Source: an uncultured Clostridium sp. (GTDB lineage: Bacteria; Bacillota; Clostridia; TANB77; CAG-508). From it: a stretch of DNA of 49,878 nucleotides. Positions 39,354-47,256 of this stretch are shown piece after piece. Made by a program: the position numbers and the translations under genes. Location: contig CAMBEE010000011.1 in NCBI GenBank assembly GCA_945865665.1, positions 1 through 49,878 of the forward strand, written 5' to 3'. The notes beneath the pieces were generated by a model. It saw only the letters and a program-made list of their open reading frames with translations, did not search any database and was not told where the DNA came from. The first letter of the stretch is position 1; each line of letters starts with the position of its first letter.

Positions 39354-41037
39354 TTTCATAGTCCTCTTTACTATACGGTTTTTCCTGCTGTGACTGCTCT
39401 AGGTCTGTAAATTCACTTAACTGCCCAACTTCACCTGTAAGCAATAATTTTTTATCTCCTTCTTCTATCTCTATTTTACCTTCCACTGTAGTTGTAATTA
39501 TTTCATCTTCTTCTTTAGACCAGCAAGCAAATCTTATTTCTCTGTCTTGTGCATTTGTATACACAAGTACATCTTCTTTTGCTCCAAAAGATATCAACGT
39601 TTCACGTAATGTAGCAGAATCGAAATCTATCTTATTTGCTTTAAGGTACTTCTCAAATCCTGCATGAGTGAAGTAATATTTAGCTCCGTTAGCATTGCTT
39701 ATTCTTACACAAATACCTAACCGTATTTGATATGGTGCATCTTTCCATGCTCTTTTACTTGCAAGATAATCAAAGAATGCGTTCCTTATAACTGACATGT
39801 GAGAAGTATCTGATTCTTTACTTACTTCTACGTCTATAACGTTAGGCAGTACAGAGTTAAGTATGTTATACCAATCATTATTTGATACTTGCATTGGTGC
39901 TATGTTAAGATATCTAACACACATTCTAGCAAAGTTTCTCTGTTCCAATAGATAAGCTTCATCCTTGAAAACTACATTTACCCACTTTTCTTGTCCTTGA
40001 AGCCTAAGCTCCCAGATATAATATGGCTCTGCTGCCTTGTATCGGTACAATTTGCCGTAGTCTACACCTGTAAAATGTCCCTTATCTCTACCAAGACCGA
40101 ATTCTCTTTTCTTACAAGTGATTTTATTACAATACTCTTTACATGGAATATCACTGCATTTATAGATATATTCGTTGTTACTAACACTGCTACATATATT
40201 TTCAACTTCTTCTTCATCTAAAGGACTTTCAAATTCTTCGTTTATCTTTTTAACTACATCCTCAAATCCTGAAGCATATTTTTTCTTTGCGTAAACAGCA
40301 AAAGAGAATAAAAAATTATTTCTTCCTGAATTTTCACTTCCTATATTTCTTGAAATCAATAACTTTTGTATACATGGTGGGGCATCGTTATAAGGTAAAC
40401 TCTCTATCAATTCTTTTACCTTATCAACACTAATGATATTATTCTGAATTATCTCTAAAGCTTGTTTAAGTGGTAAAGAATCTCCACTTAAAGATACCAT
40501 AGGGTTGTATGTTTCTTCTTCGTTGAAATAAGGCAACGTGATACATGATCCAAAGCCTTTAAGTTTATCCTGCTTAGGAAATGTTTCAACCTTATTTTCC
40601 CCGTATATTTTATTTAATGCTGTACTTTCAATTATTTGTCTCAGTAAATCTCTGGCTGTGTTTGCAGATACAGATTTGCTGAAAAATATATATAAATGAA
40701 GACCGCCTGATTTTGACCTAAACGGCAGCAATGGTAATTGGTAGTCTCTTATCATGTTAAGAGCTATTTTTATTTTTGATTGTATGTAACAATCTATATC
40801 TATAACAGCGAATTTACATTTACCTTCTTCTGTTATAGGACATATACCTACACCAAAATCACCTTTTAAGTGTGAAGCCATTAAATGCTTGTCAACTTCT
40901 GCTTCTACGGTGTAGATTTTTGTTTTTACTTTTTCTTCTGTGTTATTTTTTACCTTAGGTAAATCATTTTTAACATAGCTATTTTTCTTACCTGAAAAAA
41001 AGCTATAAAACCTTGTTAAATCAGTACTTGTAACCAT
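39334..41037 (-). CDS. Archaeo-eukaryotic primase (AEP, TOTE/PrimPol-like)
   Basis: The protein has 567 aa from the ATG at 41037; the longer frame from 41067 starts inside a hairpin. The catalytic core is FAVIDIDCY with D80 and D82, then FRSKSGGLHLYIFF (H114), the AEP hDhD and sxH motifs. KGFGSCITLPYF is the third motif region. Around residues 280-310 a Cys cluster (CSDIPCKEYCNKITC) gives a zinc-binding PriCT-like region. The C-terminal 200 residues form a domain of unknown role, perhaps helicase-like accessory. Place beside polymerase, helicase and SSB-like genes fits replication priming. Confidence 0.8.
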   Translation of the reverse strand: MVTSTDLTRFYSFFSGKKNSYVKNDLPKVKNNTEEKVKTKIYTVEAEVDKHLMASHLKGDFGVGICPITEEGKCKFAVIDIDCYIQSKIKIALNMIRDYQLPLLPFRSKSGGLHLYIFFSKSVSANTARDLLRQIIESTALNKIYGENKVETFPKQDKLKGFGSCITLPYFNEEETYNPMVSLSGDSLPLKQALEIIQNNIISVDKVKELIESLPYNDAPPCIQKLLISRNIGSENSGRNNFLFSFAVYAKKKYASGFEDVVKKINEEFESPLDEEEVENICSSVSNNEYIYKCSDIPCKEYCNKITCKKREFGLGRDKGHFTGVDYGKLYRYKAAEPYYIWELRLQGQEKWVNVVFKDEAYLLEQRNFARMCVRYLNIAPMQVSNNDWYNILNSVLPNVIDVEVSKESDTSHMSVIRNAFFDYLASKRAWKDAPYQIRLGICVRISNANGAKYYFTHAGFEKYLKANKIDFDSATLRETLISFGAKEDVLVYTNAQDREIRFACWSKEEDEIITTTVEGKIEIEEGDKKLLLTGEVGQLSEFTDLEQSQQEKPYSKEDYENAKEMF

Positions 41038-41062
41038 GTTTGTGCCTATGTATTGTAATATA

Positions 41063-41099
41063 AACATTACAGCAGAGTGACTAGTTCTGCTGTAATGTT
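41063..41099 (-). terminator. Long hairpin between SSB-like and primase genes
   Basis: A 14-bp perfect stem, AACATTACAGCAGA / TCTGCTGTAATGTT, with a 9-nt loop lies 9 nt after the SSB-like stop. Only a short T-rich tail follows (TTTATATT). It is probably a terminator or attenuator that lowers primase expression relative to the SSB-like gene. Confidence 0.6.
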
Positions 41100-41108
41100 A
41101 CCTTTCAT

Positions 41109-41921
41109 TTAGAAGATGTCTAAGTTATCATCAGATGCTTCTTCTATAACCTGGGAAGCTAAAGATTTTGGATTTGCTTTGCTTTCAATAGCCTTAACCT
41201 CTGTAGGAATAACAGTATGCTTTGGAGCAAAAGTATTTGACTGTACAGCTTCTTGAATTTCATTTGACTTCTTTAATGTCTTCAGTGCTGTAAGTTTGTC
41301 GCTTTCAAGTAAGCTTCCTTCAAGATTAAAACTGAAATCTGTCCAGTCATAATCATCGTTACCATAATCTCCTGCACAAAGATTATACACAAGAGTAGCA
41401 AAAGCTGTTGAGTTTTCCTGTGCATCCTTTCTCCAGTCTCTCCAAATACGAATACCAGTTGATTTGAATGCAACAACTGCATTTTCAATCTCAGGATGAT
41501 CCGGAAGATATACACATACCCAGTTTACAGGAACAAGAATATGACCGTTTGGAAGCTGCCGATTAAATGTTACATTCTCACAGGAGGGGAATTGAAGTGC
41601 ATCTTGCTTTGACCATGTTCCATAAAACTTTGCATCTTTTCCTGTTCCGTCTTTTTCGTTGTACAGTGAAACGAAAGCAAGAGGTACTACTCTTACAGTA
41701 TCACCTAGATTTTTCTTTGTCTTTTGGATATAAATATCCCCGACTTTCAAATCTTGAATATAAAGGTCTTTTTCACTCTTCTTCAGTGCTTTTGATCCAC
41801 TTTTAGCAAGAAGTAAGTAAGTTGCCTGTACTCCTTCTTCTTCCTGTGACTGTTTCTGCAAAGTTTCTGCTTGTTTAAGCAATGCTTCCAGTTCCAGTTC
41901 ATTCATTTCTTCACTTTTCAT
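41109..41921 (-). CDS. Single-stranded DNA-binding-like protein
   Basis: The protein has 270 aa; the ATG follows GGAGG. The N-terminal helix (about 1-30) is Glu/Leu/Gln-rich. A beta-rich central part (about 55-180; DLYIQDLKVGDIYIQKTKKNLGDTVRVVPLAFVSLY, WVCVYLPDHPEIENAVVAFKSTG) could be an OB-like fold. The end is acidic (EEASDDNLDIF), as in SSB proteins that recruit partners through an acidic tip. It is upstream of the primase and separated by a hairpin, and it would be strongly expressed. The fold call is inference. Confidence 0.6.
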   Translation of the reverse strand: MKSEEMNELELEALLKQAETLQKQSQEEEGVQATYLLLAKSGSKALKKSEKDLYIQDLKVGDIYIQKTKKNLGDTVRVVPLAFVSLYNEKDGTGKDAKFYGTWSKQDALQFPSCENVTFNRQLPNGHILVPVNWVCVYLPDHPEIENAVVAFKSTGIRIWRDWRKDAQENSTAFATLVYNLCAGDYGNDDYDWTDFSFNLEGSLLESDKLTALKTLKKSNEIQEAVQSNTFAPKHTVIPTEVKAIESKANPKSLASQVIEEASDDNLDIF

Positions 41922-41936
41922 TTTATACCTCCATCT

Positions 41937-41951
41937 ACCACTTTATGTGGT
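41937..41951 (-). promoter_or_regulatory. Variant hairpin ending in GTAGAT-like tail before the SSB-like gene
   Basis: On the - strand: ACCAC-ATAAA-GTGGT followed by AGAT and GGAGG. The place and the 3' tail (GGTAGATGGAGG) match the Cas12a-handle elements, but the stem sequence is different. Possible highly diverged relative or an unrelated 5' mRNA stabiliser. Confidence 0.35.
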
Positions 41952-41962
41952 GTAATTAACAA

Positions 41963-41989
41963 TTTATAACAATTATATTATGTTGTCAA
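41963..41989 (-). promoter_or_regulatory. Promoter for the SSB-like gene
   Basis: On the - strand: TTGACA at 41989-41984, then TATAAA at 41968-41963 with a 15-nt spacer (shorter than the 17 nt of the others). It lies just after the stop of the 41991-42236 gene. Confidence 0.6.
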
Positions 41990-41990
41990 C

Positions 41991-42236
41991 TCAATTATCT
42001 AAAGCTTTCAACACACGATAAAAATAAAATTTATAATGATTATCTATATCAGACATGAAGACATCATCACTTTCACTTTCTCTGTCAATGTGTACAATTT
42101 TTCCGTAAAATTTTTTATTCTCACTTTCTACAATTTCTTTTAGCTCAAGCAGACAGTCGGAGAAATATCCTTCATCTCCTACATAAACCTCATTTATATC
42201 AAGTATAGTTTTTACTCTACTCCTTTCAAATTTCAT
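41991..42236 (-). CDS. EGYFSD-family small protein (shorter paralogue)
   Basis: The protein has 81 aa; the ATG follows AAAGGAGTTTAAT. It shares with the 31879-32319 product the start MKF, the GDEGYFSD segment (about 20-27), an E-rich helix, YGKIVHID, and a final strand HYKFYFYRV. It is acidic overall. The leader contains handle copy 8 directly upstream. A small acidic protein with a duplicated gene is a pattern seen for phage inhibitors or regulators, but no function can be read from the sequence. Confidence 0.6.
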   Translation of the reverse strand: MKFERSRVKTILDINEVYVGDEGYFSDCLLELKEIVESENKKFYGKIVHIDRESESDDVFMSDIDNHYKFYFYRVLKALDN

Positions 42237-42260
42237 ATTAAACTCCTTTATTTTAATCTA

Positions 42261-42279
42261 ATCTACTAAAGTAGAAATT
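42261..42279 (-). repeat. Cas12a crRNA-handle-like hairpin, copy 8
   Basis: On the - strand: AATTTCTAC-TTTA-GTAGAT, a full match outside the loop. It is 11 nt after the stop of the DUF1351-like gene and 17 nt upstream of AAAGGAG for the 41991-42236 gene. It is the only copy in the replication region. Confidence 0.9.
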
Positions 42280-42290
42280 TTATGTTGTAT

Positions 42291-43172
42291 TTACTTTACA
42301 AACTTAAATTTGATACCACATTCACTGAAAAACTTGTTCAATTTTTCAGCTTGGCTTGCTGTATACCATATCTGCATTACCCTGGTACGAATTTCTTCTG
42401 TATCTTCTTCGGTTTTAGCCACTGGGATCTCTAGTGAATCGTTATCTTTTGGAAGATAAACTTCTGGAGTAGCTTTTTCAATAACTACATCTTTTTCTTT
42501 CTTTTCTTCTTCCATTCTTTTTTTATCTGCTTTTATTTGCAAAATAATTTCTGTTATATTATGATATTCAAGCTGTCTGATATAAGGCTGTGAAGGAATG
42601 TTAGTTCCTTCCAGTTCACTTTCAATTAACAAAATAGCAACTTCTTTCTCTTTTTTAGCTTGTTTCAAAGCTTCTATTTGTGCATCAATATCATTGTAAG
42701 TATCCTCTTCCTTTTGAGTTTTATTGTAATACTCTTTTTTAAGCACAACTTTAGCTTTCTCTTCCTCAGTTAAATCACAGTTCATTGCAATATAGTCTTT
42801 CAAAATTTTAGTAAGCTCTTCTTTTCTTTTGTTGTCGTATTCTTCCAACTGTACAGTCAAAGCATCTTCACCTTCTGCAACTAATTGCTGAAGCTCGTCG
42901 CACATAGAATCAATAAGACGAGAATGTGGTGTGATATACACTTTCTTGTATTCTTTTCTCTCCCTCTCTATTGCCGTTCTCAGCGATACAAACTGACTTT
43001 TGACAGTTTTAACATATGTAACATTATCCTCTGTCAGTATAGTACCTTTGTACTGATCTACAATAGCTTTTATTTTTTCTGCTACCTCTGTAAAGTTTCC
43101 GTTGATTGTTACAGTACCATCTTTTGTTATTACTGGTTTTTTAATCTGTAATTCTAAACTTGTTGTTTCCAT
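42291..43172 (-). CDS. DUF1351-like phage protein
   Basis: The protein has 293 aa; the ATG follows GGGGG. It begins with a short beta part (LELQIKKPVITKDG, NFTEVAEKIKAIVDQYKG). Long helices follow (KTVKSQFVSLRTAIERERKEYKK ... LIDSMCDELQQLVAEGEDALTVQLEEYDNKRKEEL). A C-terminal segment (RVMQIWYTASQAEKLNKFFSECGIKFKFV) reads like the small alpha/beta end common to the family. Such proteins lie beside recombination and SSB genes in phages, often with RecT/RecE-like functions. Here the RecB-like nuclease is next to it. Confidence 0.65.
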   Translation of the reverse strand: METTSLELQIKKPVITKDGTVTINGNFTEVAEKIKAIVDQYKGTILTEDNVTYVKTVKSQFVSLRTAIERERKEYKKVYITPHSRLIDSMCDELQQLVAEGEDALTVQLEEYDNKRKEELTKILKDYIAMNCDLTEEEKAKVVLKKEYYNKTQKEEDTYNDIDAQIEALKQAKKEKEVAILLIESELEGTNIPSQPYIRQLEYHNITEIILQIKADKKRMEEEKKEKDVVIEKATPEVYLPKDNDSLEIPVAKTEEDTEEIRTRVMQIWYTASQAEKLNKFFSECGIKFKFVK

Positions 43173-43190
43173 AGTTAACCCCCTATAATT

Positions 43191-43219
43191 ATAATAAACT
43201 TATTATTTATTCTTGTCAA
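43191..43219 (-). promoter_or_regulatory. Early promoter (TTGACA-N17-TATTAT)
   Basis: On the - strand: TTGACA at 43219-43214, 17 nt, TATTAT at 43196-43191. The -35 encodes the end of the nuclease (ILDKNK stop). Confidence 0.85.
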
Positions 43220-43760
43220 GAATTTTTTCAACTTCTTTATCAGATAACGGAATGATTTTGTAAATTCTTTTGTGCTTTGTGTTGATAATGTACAATCCGT
43301 TTACTTTTCTCTCGTACACTTTCTCATATAGATATTTATATACAGACAGCTGCATTGTGCAGTATTTTCTGTCAAAAGTAGAAGTTGTTTTAATATCAAA
43401 AAGATAGAATTCTTTTTCATCTTTATCAGAGATCACAATGTCAATACAGCTTGCAGTTCCTACAAAATCTGATACTAAAACCTCAGAATACACTACAGCG
43501 TTAGGAATAAAATCTTTAAGTGTATTGCATACATAAGAGGCTTGACTTGATAAAGGTTCTTTTTTATATTTGAAAAACTTTTCAACCTCTTTGTGTACAT
43601 CACTTCCGAGAACGGTTGCCAGGAAAACTGCATCTGTTTTAGGAAATTTTTTACCTAACAGATCACTAATAGTACCTGTAATACCGTTTAGTCTTTTACC
43701 TTCGTACCAGTATTCATGCTTGACTTCATCAAACACTACTTGATGTATCCTATTATCCAT
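43203..43760 (-). CDS. RecB/Cas4-type PD-(D/E)XK exonuclease
   Basis: The protein has 185 aa. The N-terminal part HEYWYEGKRLNGIT and VLGSDVHKEVEKFFKYK (H of the RecB-type motif) is followed by GTASCIDIVI (D), FYLFDIKTTS (D-I-K) and QLSVYKYLYE (Q-x3-Y), the full RecB-nuclease motif set. Size and motif order fit phage single-domain exonucleases (PDDEXK_1-like). It probably processes DNA ends for recombination with the DUF1351-like partner. No Cys cluster is present, so it is not a Cas4 Fe-S enzyme. Confidence 0.85.
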   Translation of the reverse strand: MDNRIHQVVFDEVKHEYWYEGKRLNGITGTISDLLGKKFPKTDAVFLATVLGSDVHKEVEKFFKYKKEPLSSQASYVCNTLKDFIPNAVVYSEVLVSDFVGTASCIDIVISDKDEKEFYLFDIKTTSTFDRKYCTMQLSVYKYLYEKVYERKVNGLYIINTKHKRIYKIIPLSDKEVEKILDKNK

Positions 43761-43761
43761 T

Positions 43762-44157
43762 TTATTTTACTTCCCTCCATGCATAACGTATTTTTATAGC
43801 TAATCTTATTGCTTTTTCGTAATCTTGACTAGTATAAGCTTTTACTAAAAGTGCATAAGCTCCCGAATCTTTATCATAACAAACACATCCTAATTTATTA
43901 GTTAATGGACAATTGCTACAAATACATTTTAGATCCCTTTCGCTTTCATTTAGTGCAAATTCACAAGCATAACAATCATTATTTATTCTAGTAAATACCA
44001 TGCCAGAATTTTCATTTTGTTTGTAAAGTAAAGCGTATTTAAGTTCGGCTATACACTTATAATATATTTTTACTTCCCCTCTTTTTACTTTATATAAATA
44101 ATCTACAATCTCTTGCCATAACTTAATATGCCGCTTTTTATATTCATGCTCTGTCAT
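43762..44157 (-). CDS. Cys-cluster small protein, paralogue A
   Basis: The protein has 131 aa; the ATG follows GGAGG. An N-terminal helix (KKRHIKLWQEIVDYLY) is followed by a Cys-rich centre with NNDCYACEFAL, CICSNCPLTNKLGC. The C-terminal helix is TSQDYEKAIRLAIKIRYAWR. The neighbour at 44163-44642 shares the helix, the Cys pattern and the end (DWDKALKLATDIKDAWR-like). C-x2-C and C-x2-CP could bind zinc. Gene duplication is clear. Function unknown. Confidence 0.6.
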   Translation of the reverse strand: MTEHEYKKRHIKLWQEIVDYLYKVKRGEVKIYYKCIAELKYALLYKQNENSGMVFTRINNDCYACEFALNESERDLKCICSNCPLTNKLGCVCYDKDSGAYALLVKAYTSQDYEKAIRLAIKIRYAWREVK

Positions 44158-44162
44158 TTTAT

Positions 44163-44642
44163 TTACCTCCAGGCATCTTTAATATCAGTCGCTAGTTTTA
44201 ACGCCTTGTCCCAGTTATGATTTTGTAATGCTATATTAAGTAAAAAGTACTCACTATCATAAAAAGCACAATTGTGTTCTAGTTTTCCTTCATGATTTTT
44301 AAGCAAAGGGCAAGAAGTAAAACAATTCCCATGAAAAGATTCATCTAGAGCATACTGACACGCCCAGCAATTATTCTGTATACCCTTATTTATTTTTTTC
44401 AAAATCCATATATCTTTTTCACCTAAAAATTCTCTTTCTTCTAATCTAGCTTTTACTTTTTCTAGATACTCTTCTTTTACTTCTTGTATACCTTGTATAC
44501 AAACATTTTTGATATCACTTACCAATACAGATGCATCTTTTATTCTGTTGATCACAAATTCCCACATGAAAATGTGTTCTCTCTTGTAATCATATTCTGT
44601 TATTTTATTTATGTCTGCTATTATTTTTTCTGTGTCTGTCAT
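44163..44642 (-). CDS. Cys-cluster small protein, paralogue B
   Basis: The protein has 159 aa from the ATG at 44642, 8 nt after GGAGG; the longer frame starts inside the SD. It is similar to paralogue A: YDYKREHIFMWEFVINRI helix, NNCWACQYAL, CFTSCPLLKNHE, HNCAFYD, and a final helix WDKALKLATDIKDAWR. Compared with A it has an extra central helix of about 30 residues (EEVKEEYLEKVKARLEE-like). Both probably fold around a zinc site. Operon partner of A. Confidence 0.6.
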   Translation of the reverse strand: MTDTEKIIADINKITEYDYKREHIFMWEFVINRIKDASVLVSDIKNVCIQGIQEVKEEYLEKVKARLEEREFLGEKDIWILKKINKGIQNNCWACQYALDESFHGNCFTSCPLLKNHEGKLEHNCAFYDSEYFLLNIALQNHNWDKALKLATDIKDAWR

Positions 44643-44647
44643 ATTAT

Positions 44648-44815
44648 TTACCTCCACCATATTTGATATGCAAAATAAATTACTGTTGTTACCAGGGAAA
44701 AAAGGGAAAACTTATCCAGCAAAGATAACCTTTCGTCTTTTTTACCTATGAAATGCAACAACATACAAAAACAAAAAATGATAGTTGCTACTAGTATTGT
44801 CAATTCTCTTGCCAT
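44648..44815 (-). CDS. 55-aa two-helix membrane protein
   Basis: The ATG at 44815 overlaps the upstream gene by 16 nt; the TAA is at 44650-44648, inside the SD of the next gene. Two hydrophobic helices (ELTILVATIIFCFCMLLHFIG and FSLFSLVTTVIYFAYQIWW) are joined by a charged loop KKDERLSLLDK. Hairpin topology with both ends inside is likely. Small early membrane proteins of this sort may block superinfection or alter the host membrane. No family recognised. Confidence 0.55.
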   Translation of the reverse strand: MARELTILVATIIFCFCMLLHFIGKKDERLSLLDKFSLFSLVTTVIYFAYQIWWR

Positions 44816-44949
44816 TTTCTAACCTCTATTACCCATTTACCATTTTTTCTTTTTAATTTTAGTATATTATACTCCCTGTTAAGCTCTACCAAAATATTTG
44901 TAAGCTCATCTGTTGTTAAATTATCAAACTCAAAAATTTTTGTTTCCAT
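44800..44949 (-). CDS. 49-aa charged small protein
   Basis: The ATG at 44949 is 7 nt after GGGGG, and the TGA is at 44802-44800. A helix with TTDELTNILVELNREYNILK is followed by a basic strand LKRKNGKWVIEVRKW. It overlaps the next gene by 16 nt. Coding character (good SD, overlap, AT-biased third positions) supports a real gene despite its size. Possibly a nucleic-acid-binding or inhibitor peptide. Confidence 0.55.
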   Translation of the reverse strand: METKIFEFDNLTTDELTNILVELNREYNILKLKRKNGKWVIEVRKWQEN

Positions 44950-44965
44950 TTTATATCCCCCTTTA

Positions 44966-45619
44966 TTATTTTTCTGTATATGTAAATGTAATTGTATTAT
45001 ATCCTTCGGAATTTTGTGTTACTGTTGTTAAACTTGTATAAAGCTGCCAATAGTTTATTTGTATATTTAATAAATCCTTAATACAAGAAGCAAAATCTTC
45101 TTGTTTGTAAGATTCTAAATACTTATTCGCACAATCTTTTATATAATCATGCACCATTGTAAGATGATAGATAAGAATATCTAAACTTTCCGCTAATGAT
45201 TTATCATACTTGCATGTATTACAATAAGATATTGTATTTTGTACCTCTTCTATATTATCTTGTATACAAGTTAGCAAGATTCCTATAGACATAGCTGTTG
45301 TAACTGGTTCAGAATACACAAAATACGGTTGTACATAAGTCAAGTTTACCTCAATATCTTCATACTTCGTACTTCGCAAATAAAGAACGTACTTTATTTC
45401 AAAATCATCTAAACCTTCTATGTAAGCAGGATACGTATATTGTTTGTAGTAAAAATTATGAGATCCTTTGACTTTTTCACCTTCACTATTTTCTTTGTTT
45501 TCTTGTAATGCTTTCATTGTAAGGCCTGGTGTAAAATAATTTTCCTGACTATACATAGATCTTGCAAATAATAAACCTAAAAGTAAACCTAAAATCAACA
45601 CAATAAAATACTTTTTCAT
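44966..45619 (-). CDS. Exported or membrane-anchored protein
   Basis: The protein has 217 aa. The N-terminal signal-anchor segment is KKYFIVLILGLLLGLLFARS (2-21), with no lipobox Cys. The mature part has a beta-rich first half (YKQYTYPAYIEGLDDFEIKYVLYL, NLTYVQPYFVY). The helical second half has paired Cys (TCIQ, ISYCNTCKY, DCANK, SCIKD) that could form disulfides outside the cytoplasm. It could act in the periplasm against superinfecting phage. No family recognised. Confidence 0.55.
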   Translation of the reverse strand: MKKYFIVLILGLLLGLLFARSMYSQENYFTPGLTMKALQENKENSEGEKVKGSHNFYYKQYTYPAYIEGLDDFEIKYVLYLRSTKYEDIEVNLTYVQPYFVYSEPVTTAMSIGILLTCIQDNIEEVQNTISYCNTCKYDKSLAESLDILIYHLTMVHDYIKDCANKYLESYKQEDFASCIKDLLNIQINYWQLYTSLTTVTQNSEGYNTITFTYTEK

Positions 45620-45907
45620 TTATCTATCCCCCTTTATTCTTTTCTCTATTTCAGATAAGCCATCTTGTATGACATGTTTTTGAAGCTCTTTTTCGCAAAA
45701 TTGCCAAAATGAATACAAAATATCTTGTTTCTCTTCGGATCCGTAAGATGCTGCTTGTAACATGTCTTTTAATCTTTTTACCTCAGATTGCGACAGCTCC
45801 ATACACTTGTCAAAATTTCCCTTCACGTGTAATAAGCCGTTTCTCACGTAAAAATACGGCTTAGATACCTTTACACCTTCAATGTACACATTCTTGTAAT
45901 TACCCAT
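45620..45907 (-). CDS. YKNVYIxGVK-family small protein, paralogue A
   Basis: The protein has 95 aa from the ATG at 45907 (SD AGAGGTGG). It begins GNYKNVYIEGVKVSKPYFYVRNG. The same N-terminal strand-turn is found in the 47240-47503 product (KNKNVYIDGVKM). The rest is a charged helical region (SQSEVKRLKDMLQAAS, FWQFCEKELQKHVI). The stop is 1 nt before the next gene's start. Function unknown. Confidence 0.55.
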   Translation of the reverse strand: MGNYKNVYIEGVKVSKPYFYVRNGLLHVKGNFDKCMELSQSEVKRLKDMLQAASYGSEEKQDILYSFWQFCEKELQKHVIQDGLSEIEKRIKGDR

Positions 45908-45926
45908 TTTTACCACCTCTAAAATT

Positions 45927-46481
45927 TTACACCAATCTAAAAGTTTTTCCTGTTAAAAATTTATAAAAATCTTTAGCTTTATTACCTTGATATACAAGCC
46001 CATACCGGGATGCAAAAACTTTATTATCGTCTAAATAAAAATGCGTATGAAATTTAATATGTTGATATAAAGTTTTGCTTTTAGTATCAATACGGATAAT
46101 TTTTTCAAAATCTAACAAAGTAAAAGACTTTGAATTTTTCCTAACTTTACCTACAATTAAAGGTATTTTACCTGGTGAAATTTCTAAAGTAACTACCCAG
46201 GCTTTACAGTCTAAAATATTTACACATGGATCTACTTTTCCATCTTGCTGGCTTCCATACCAAATTTTTACCCTCTTTTTATTTGATAAAGCTTCTTGCA
46301 AAGCTCTAGCGATTTTTTCTGATCTATATACATAAAATTCTCGCTGATCTACACGTCTTTTATGTAAAACATAAAAATCTACACCTTCATATTGTCTATA
46401 AATTTCTTCATTCCATTGATTAATATTTACTATTAATTCATTGTAACCGTCTTTTCTTACAATCTTATATAATTCTGTCAT
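45927..46481 (-). CDS. Hypothetical early protein
   Basis: The protein has 184 aa; the ATG follows AGGTG and overlaps the upstream stop by 4 nt. Alpha/beta pattern: a start KIVRKDGYNELIVNIN, a segment IWYGSQQDGKVDPCVN, strands AWVVTLEISPGKIPLIVGKVRKN, and a basic end HFYLDDNKVFASRYGLVYQGN with a final helix KDFYKFLTG. It could be a nucleic-acid-binding protein. No motif or known family is recognised. Confidence 0.55.
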   Translation of the reverse strand: MTELYKIVRKDGYNELIVNINQWNEEIYRQYEGVDFYVLHKRRVDQREFYVYRSEKIARALQEALSNKKRVKIWYGSQQDGKVDPCVNILDCKAWVVTLEISPGKIPLIVGKVRKNSKSFTLLDFEKIIRIDTKSKTLYQHIKFHTHFYLDDNKVFASRYGLVYQGNKAKDFYKFLTGKTFRLV

Positions 46482-46822
46482 TTTATCACCTCAATAAATT
46501 GCTTTCTTATCTTGTTATACTCTTTAGTGTTTGCGAATACAAGCTTGTAATCTCTTTTAACGTGCTCTCTATAATTCAATATACTTTCTGTAGAAGACAT
46601 TCTAATTAAAATAAAGCCCTGGTTAAACATATTTTCAAGTTGTTTTTTAGTCACGAACTTAACATCGAAACTGCAGCGCTCTATAAAGCTTTTGGTGTCA
46701 TTTGTAGCTATTCTATTAACAATAGCTTTTTTATAGTCTTCGTATTTAGTTTCATAATATATGTAGTTACGTACTGTGTACATATACTTTTTTGGTACGT
46801 AAATTGTAAATTTATTTTCCAT
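46478..46822 (-). CDS. Hypothetical early protein
   Basis: The protein has 114 aa; the ATG follows AGGGG and lies in the end of the upstream gene (11-nt overlap). It is rich in Tyr, Lys and Arg, with a central KSFIERCSFDVKFVTKKQLENMFNQGFILIRM pattern (helix-strand). The end is a basic helix. Translationally coupled on both sides. Function unknown. Confidence 0.55.
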   Translation of the reverse strand: MENKFTIYVPKKYMYTVRNYIYYETKYEDYKKAIVNRIATNDTKSFIERCSFDVKFVTKKQLENMFNQGFILIRMSSTESILNYREHVKRDYKLVFANTKEYNKIRKQFIEVIK

Positions 46823-47192
46823 TCTTATTGCCCCTTATTCTTGTTTGTATCAGATCGTACAAAGCACAAGAGATGATATTCCAGTAATGTGCATCTAGCG
46901 TTTCAAAATTGTTATCTGTATAATTATTAGATGGATCTAGATCTAAACATTCATAAATATATTTCATTTCACTGTATACAGTCAAAGGAATGTTAAGTGT
47001 AGTACTTTGCAAGTATGATTTACAAGATTCAGTTGTAACTGATTTTTCAGTTATTATAACATCATTTACAATATTGTATTCATTTCCTTCTTTTTTCATG
47101 TTTTGAGTTTTAGCTTCAATCGCTTTAACAAGTAGTTTAGTAAACCTTGTGTATAATTTTTTCTTATTCTTAACCGTGAATATATGTTTCAT
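46812..47192 (-). CDS. YLQ/YW-family small protein, paralogue A
   Basis: The protein has 126 aa from the ATG at 47192 (SD AGAGGTG); an upstream GTG overlaps the SD. It is similar along its length to the 47872-48243 product: KKLYTRF or KKLYKRL, AIE-K, EGxEY or EGYEF, a NDV strand, CxxYLQ, L-x-IP, and D-x-YW-x-x-IS-x-A. The pair shares no known family. Conserved C-x2-YLQ and YW may form a binding surface. Promoter upstream at 47228-47256. Confidence 0.6.
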   Translation of the reverse strand: MKHIFTVKNKKKLYTRFTKLLVKAIEAKTQNMKKEGNEYNIVNDVIITEKSVTTESCKSYLQSTTLNIPLTVYSEMKYIYECLDLDPSNNYTDNNFETLDAHYWNIISCALYDLIQTRIRGNKNGK

Positions 47193-47227
47193 TTCTGTCA
47201 CCTCTCTAATATTGTTTTACTGATTAT

Positions 47228-47256
47228 ATTATATCAGTTTTATTTTATTTTATCAA
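47228..47256 (-). promoter_or_regulatory. Early promoter (TTGATA-N17-TATAAT)
   Basis: On the - strand: TTGATA at 47256-47251, spacer AAATAAAATAAAACTGA, TATAAT at 47233-47228. The -35 is within codons for IDKIK at the end of the upstream protein. Confidence 0.85.

Noticed and set aside
1320..42279. A CRISPR array
   Set aside because: The Cas12a-type repeats are single, separated by kilobases of genes, on both strands, with no regular spacers, no cas genes and no leader. They are solitary elements, not an array.
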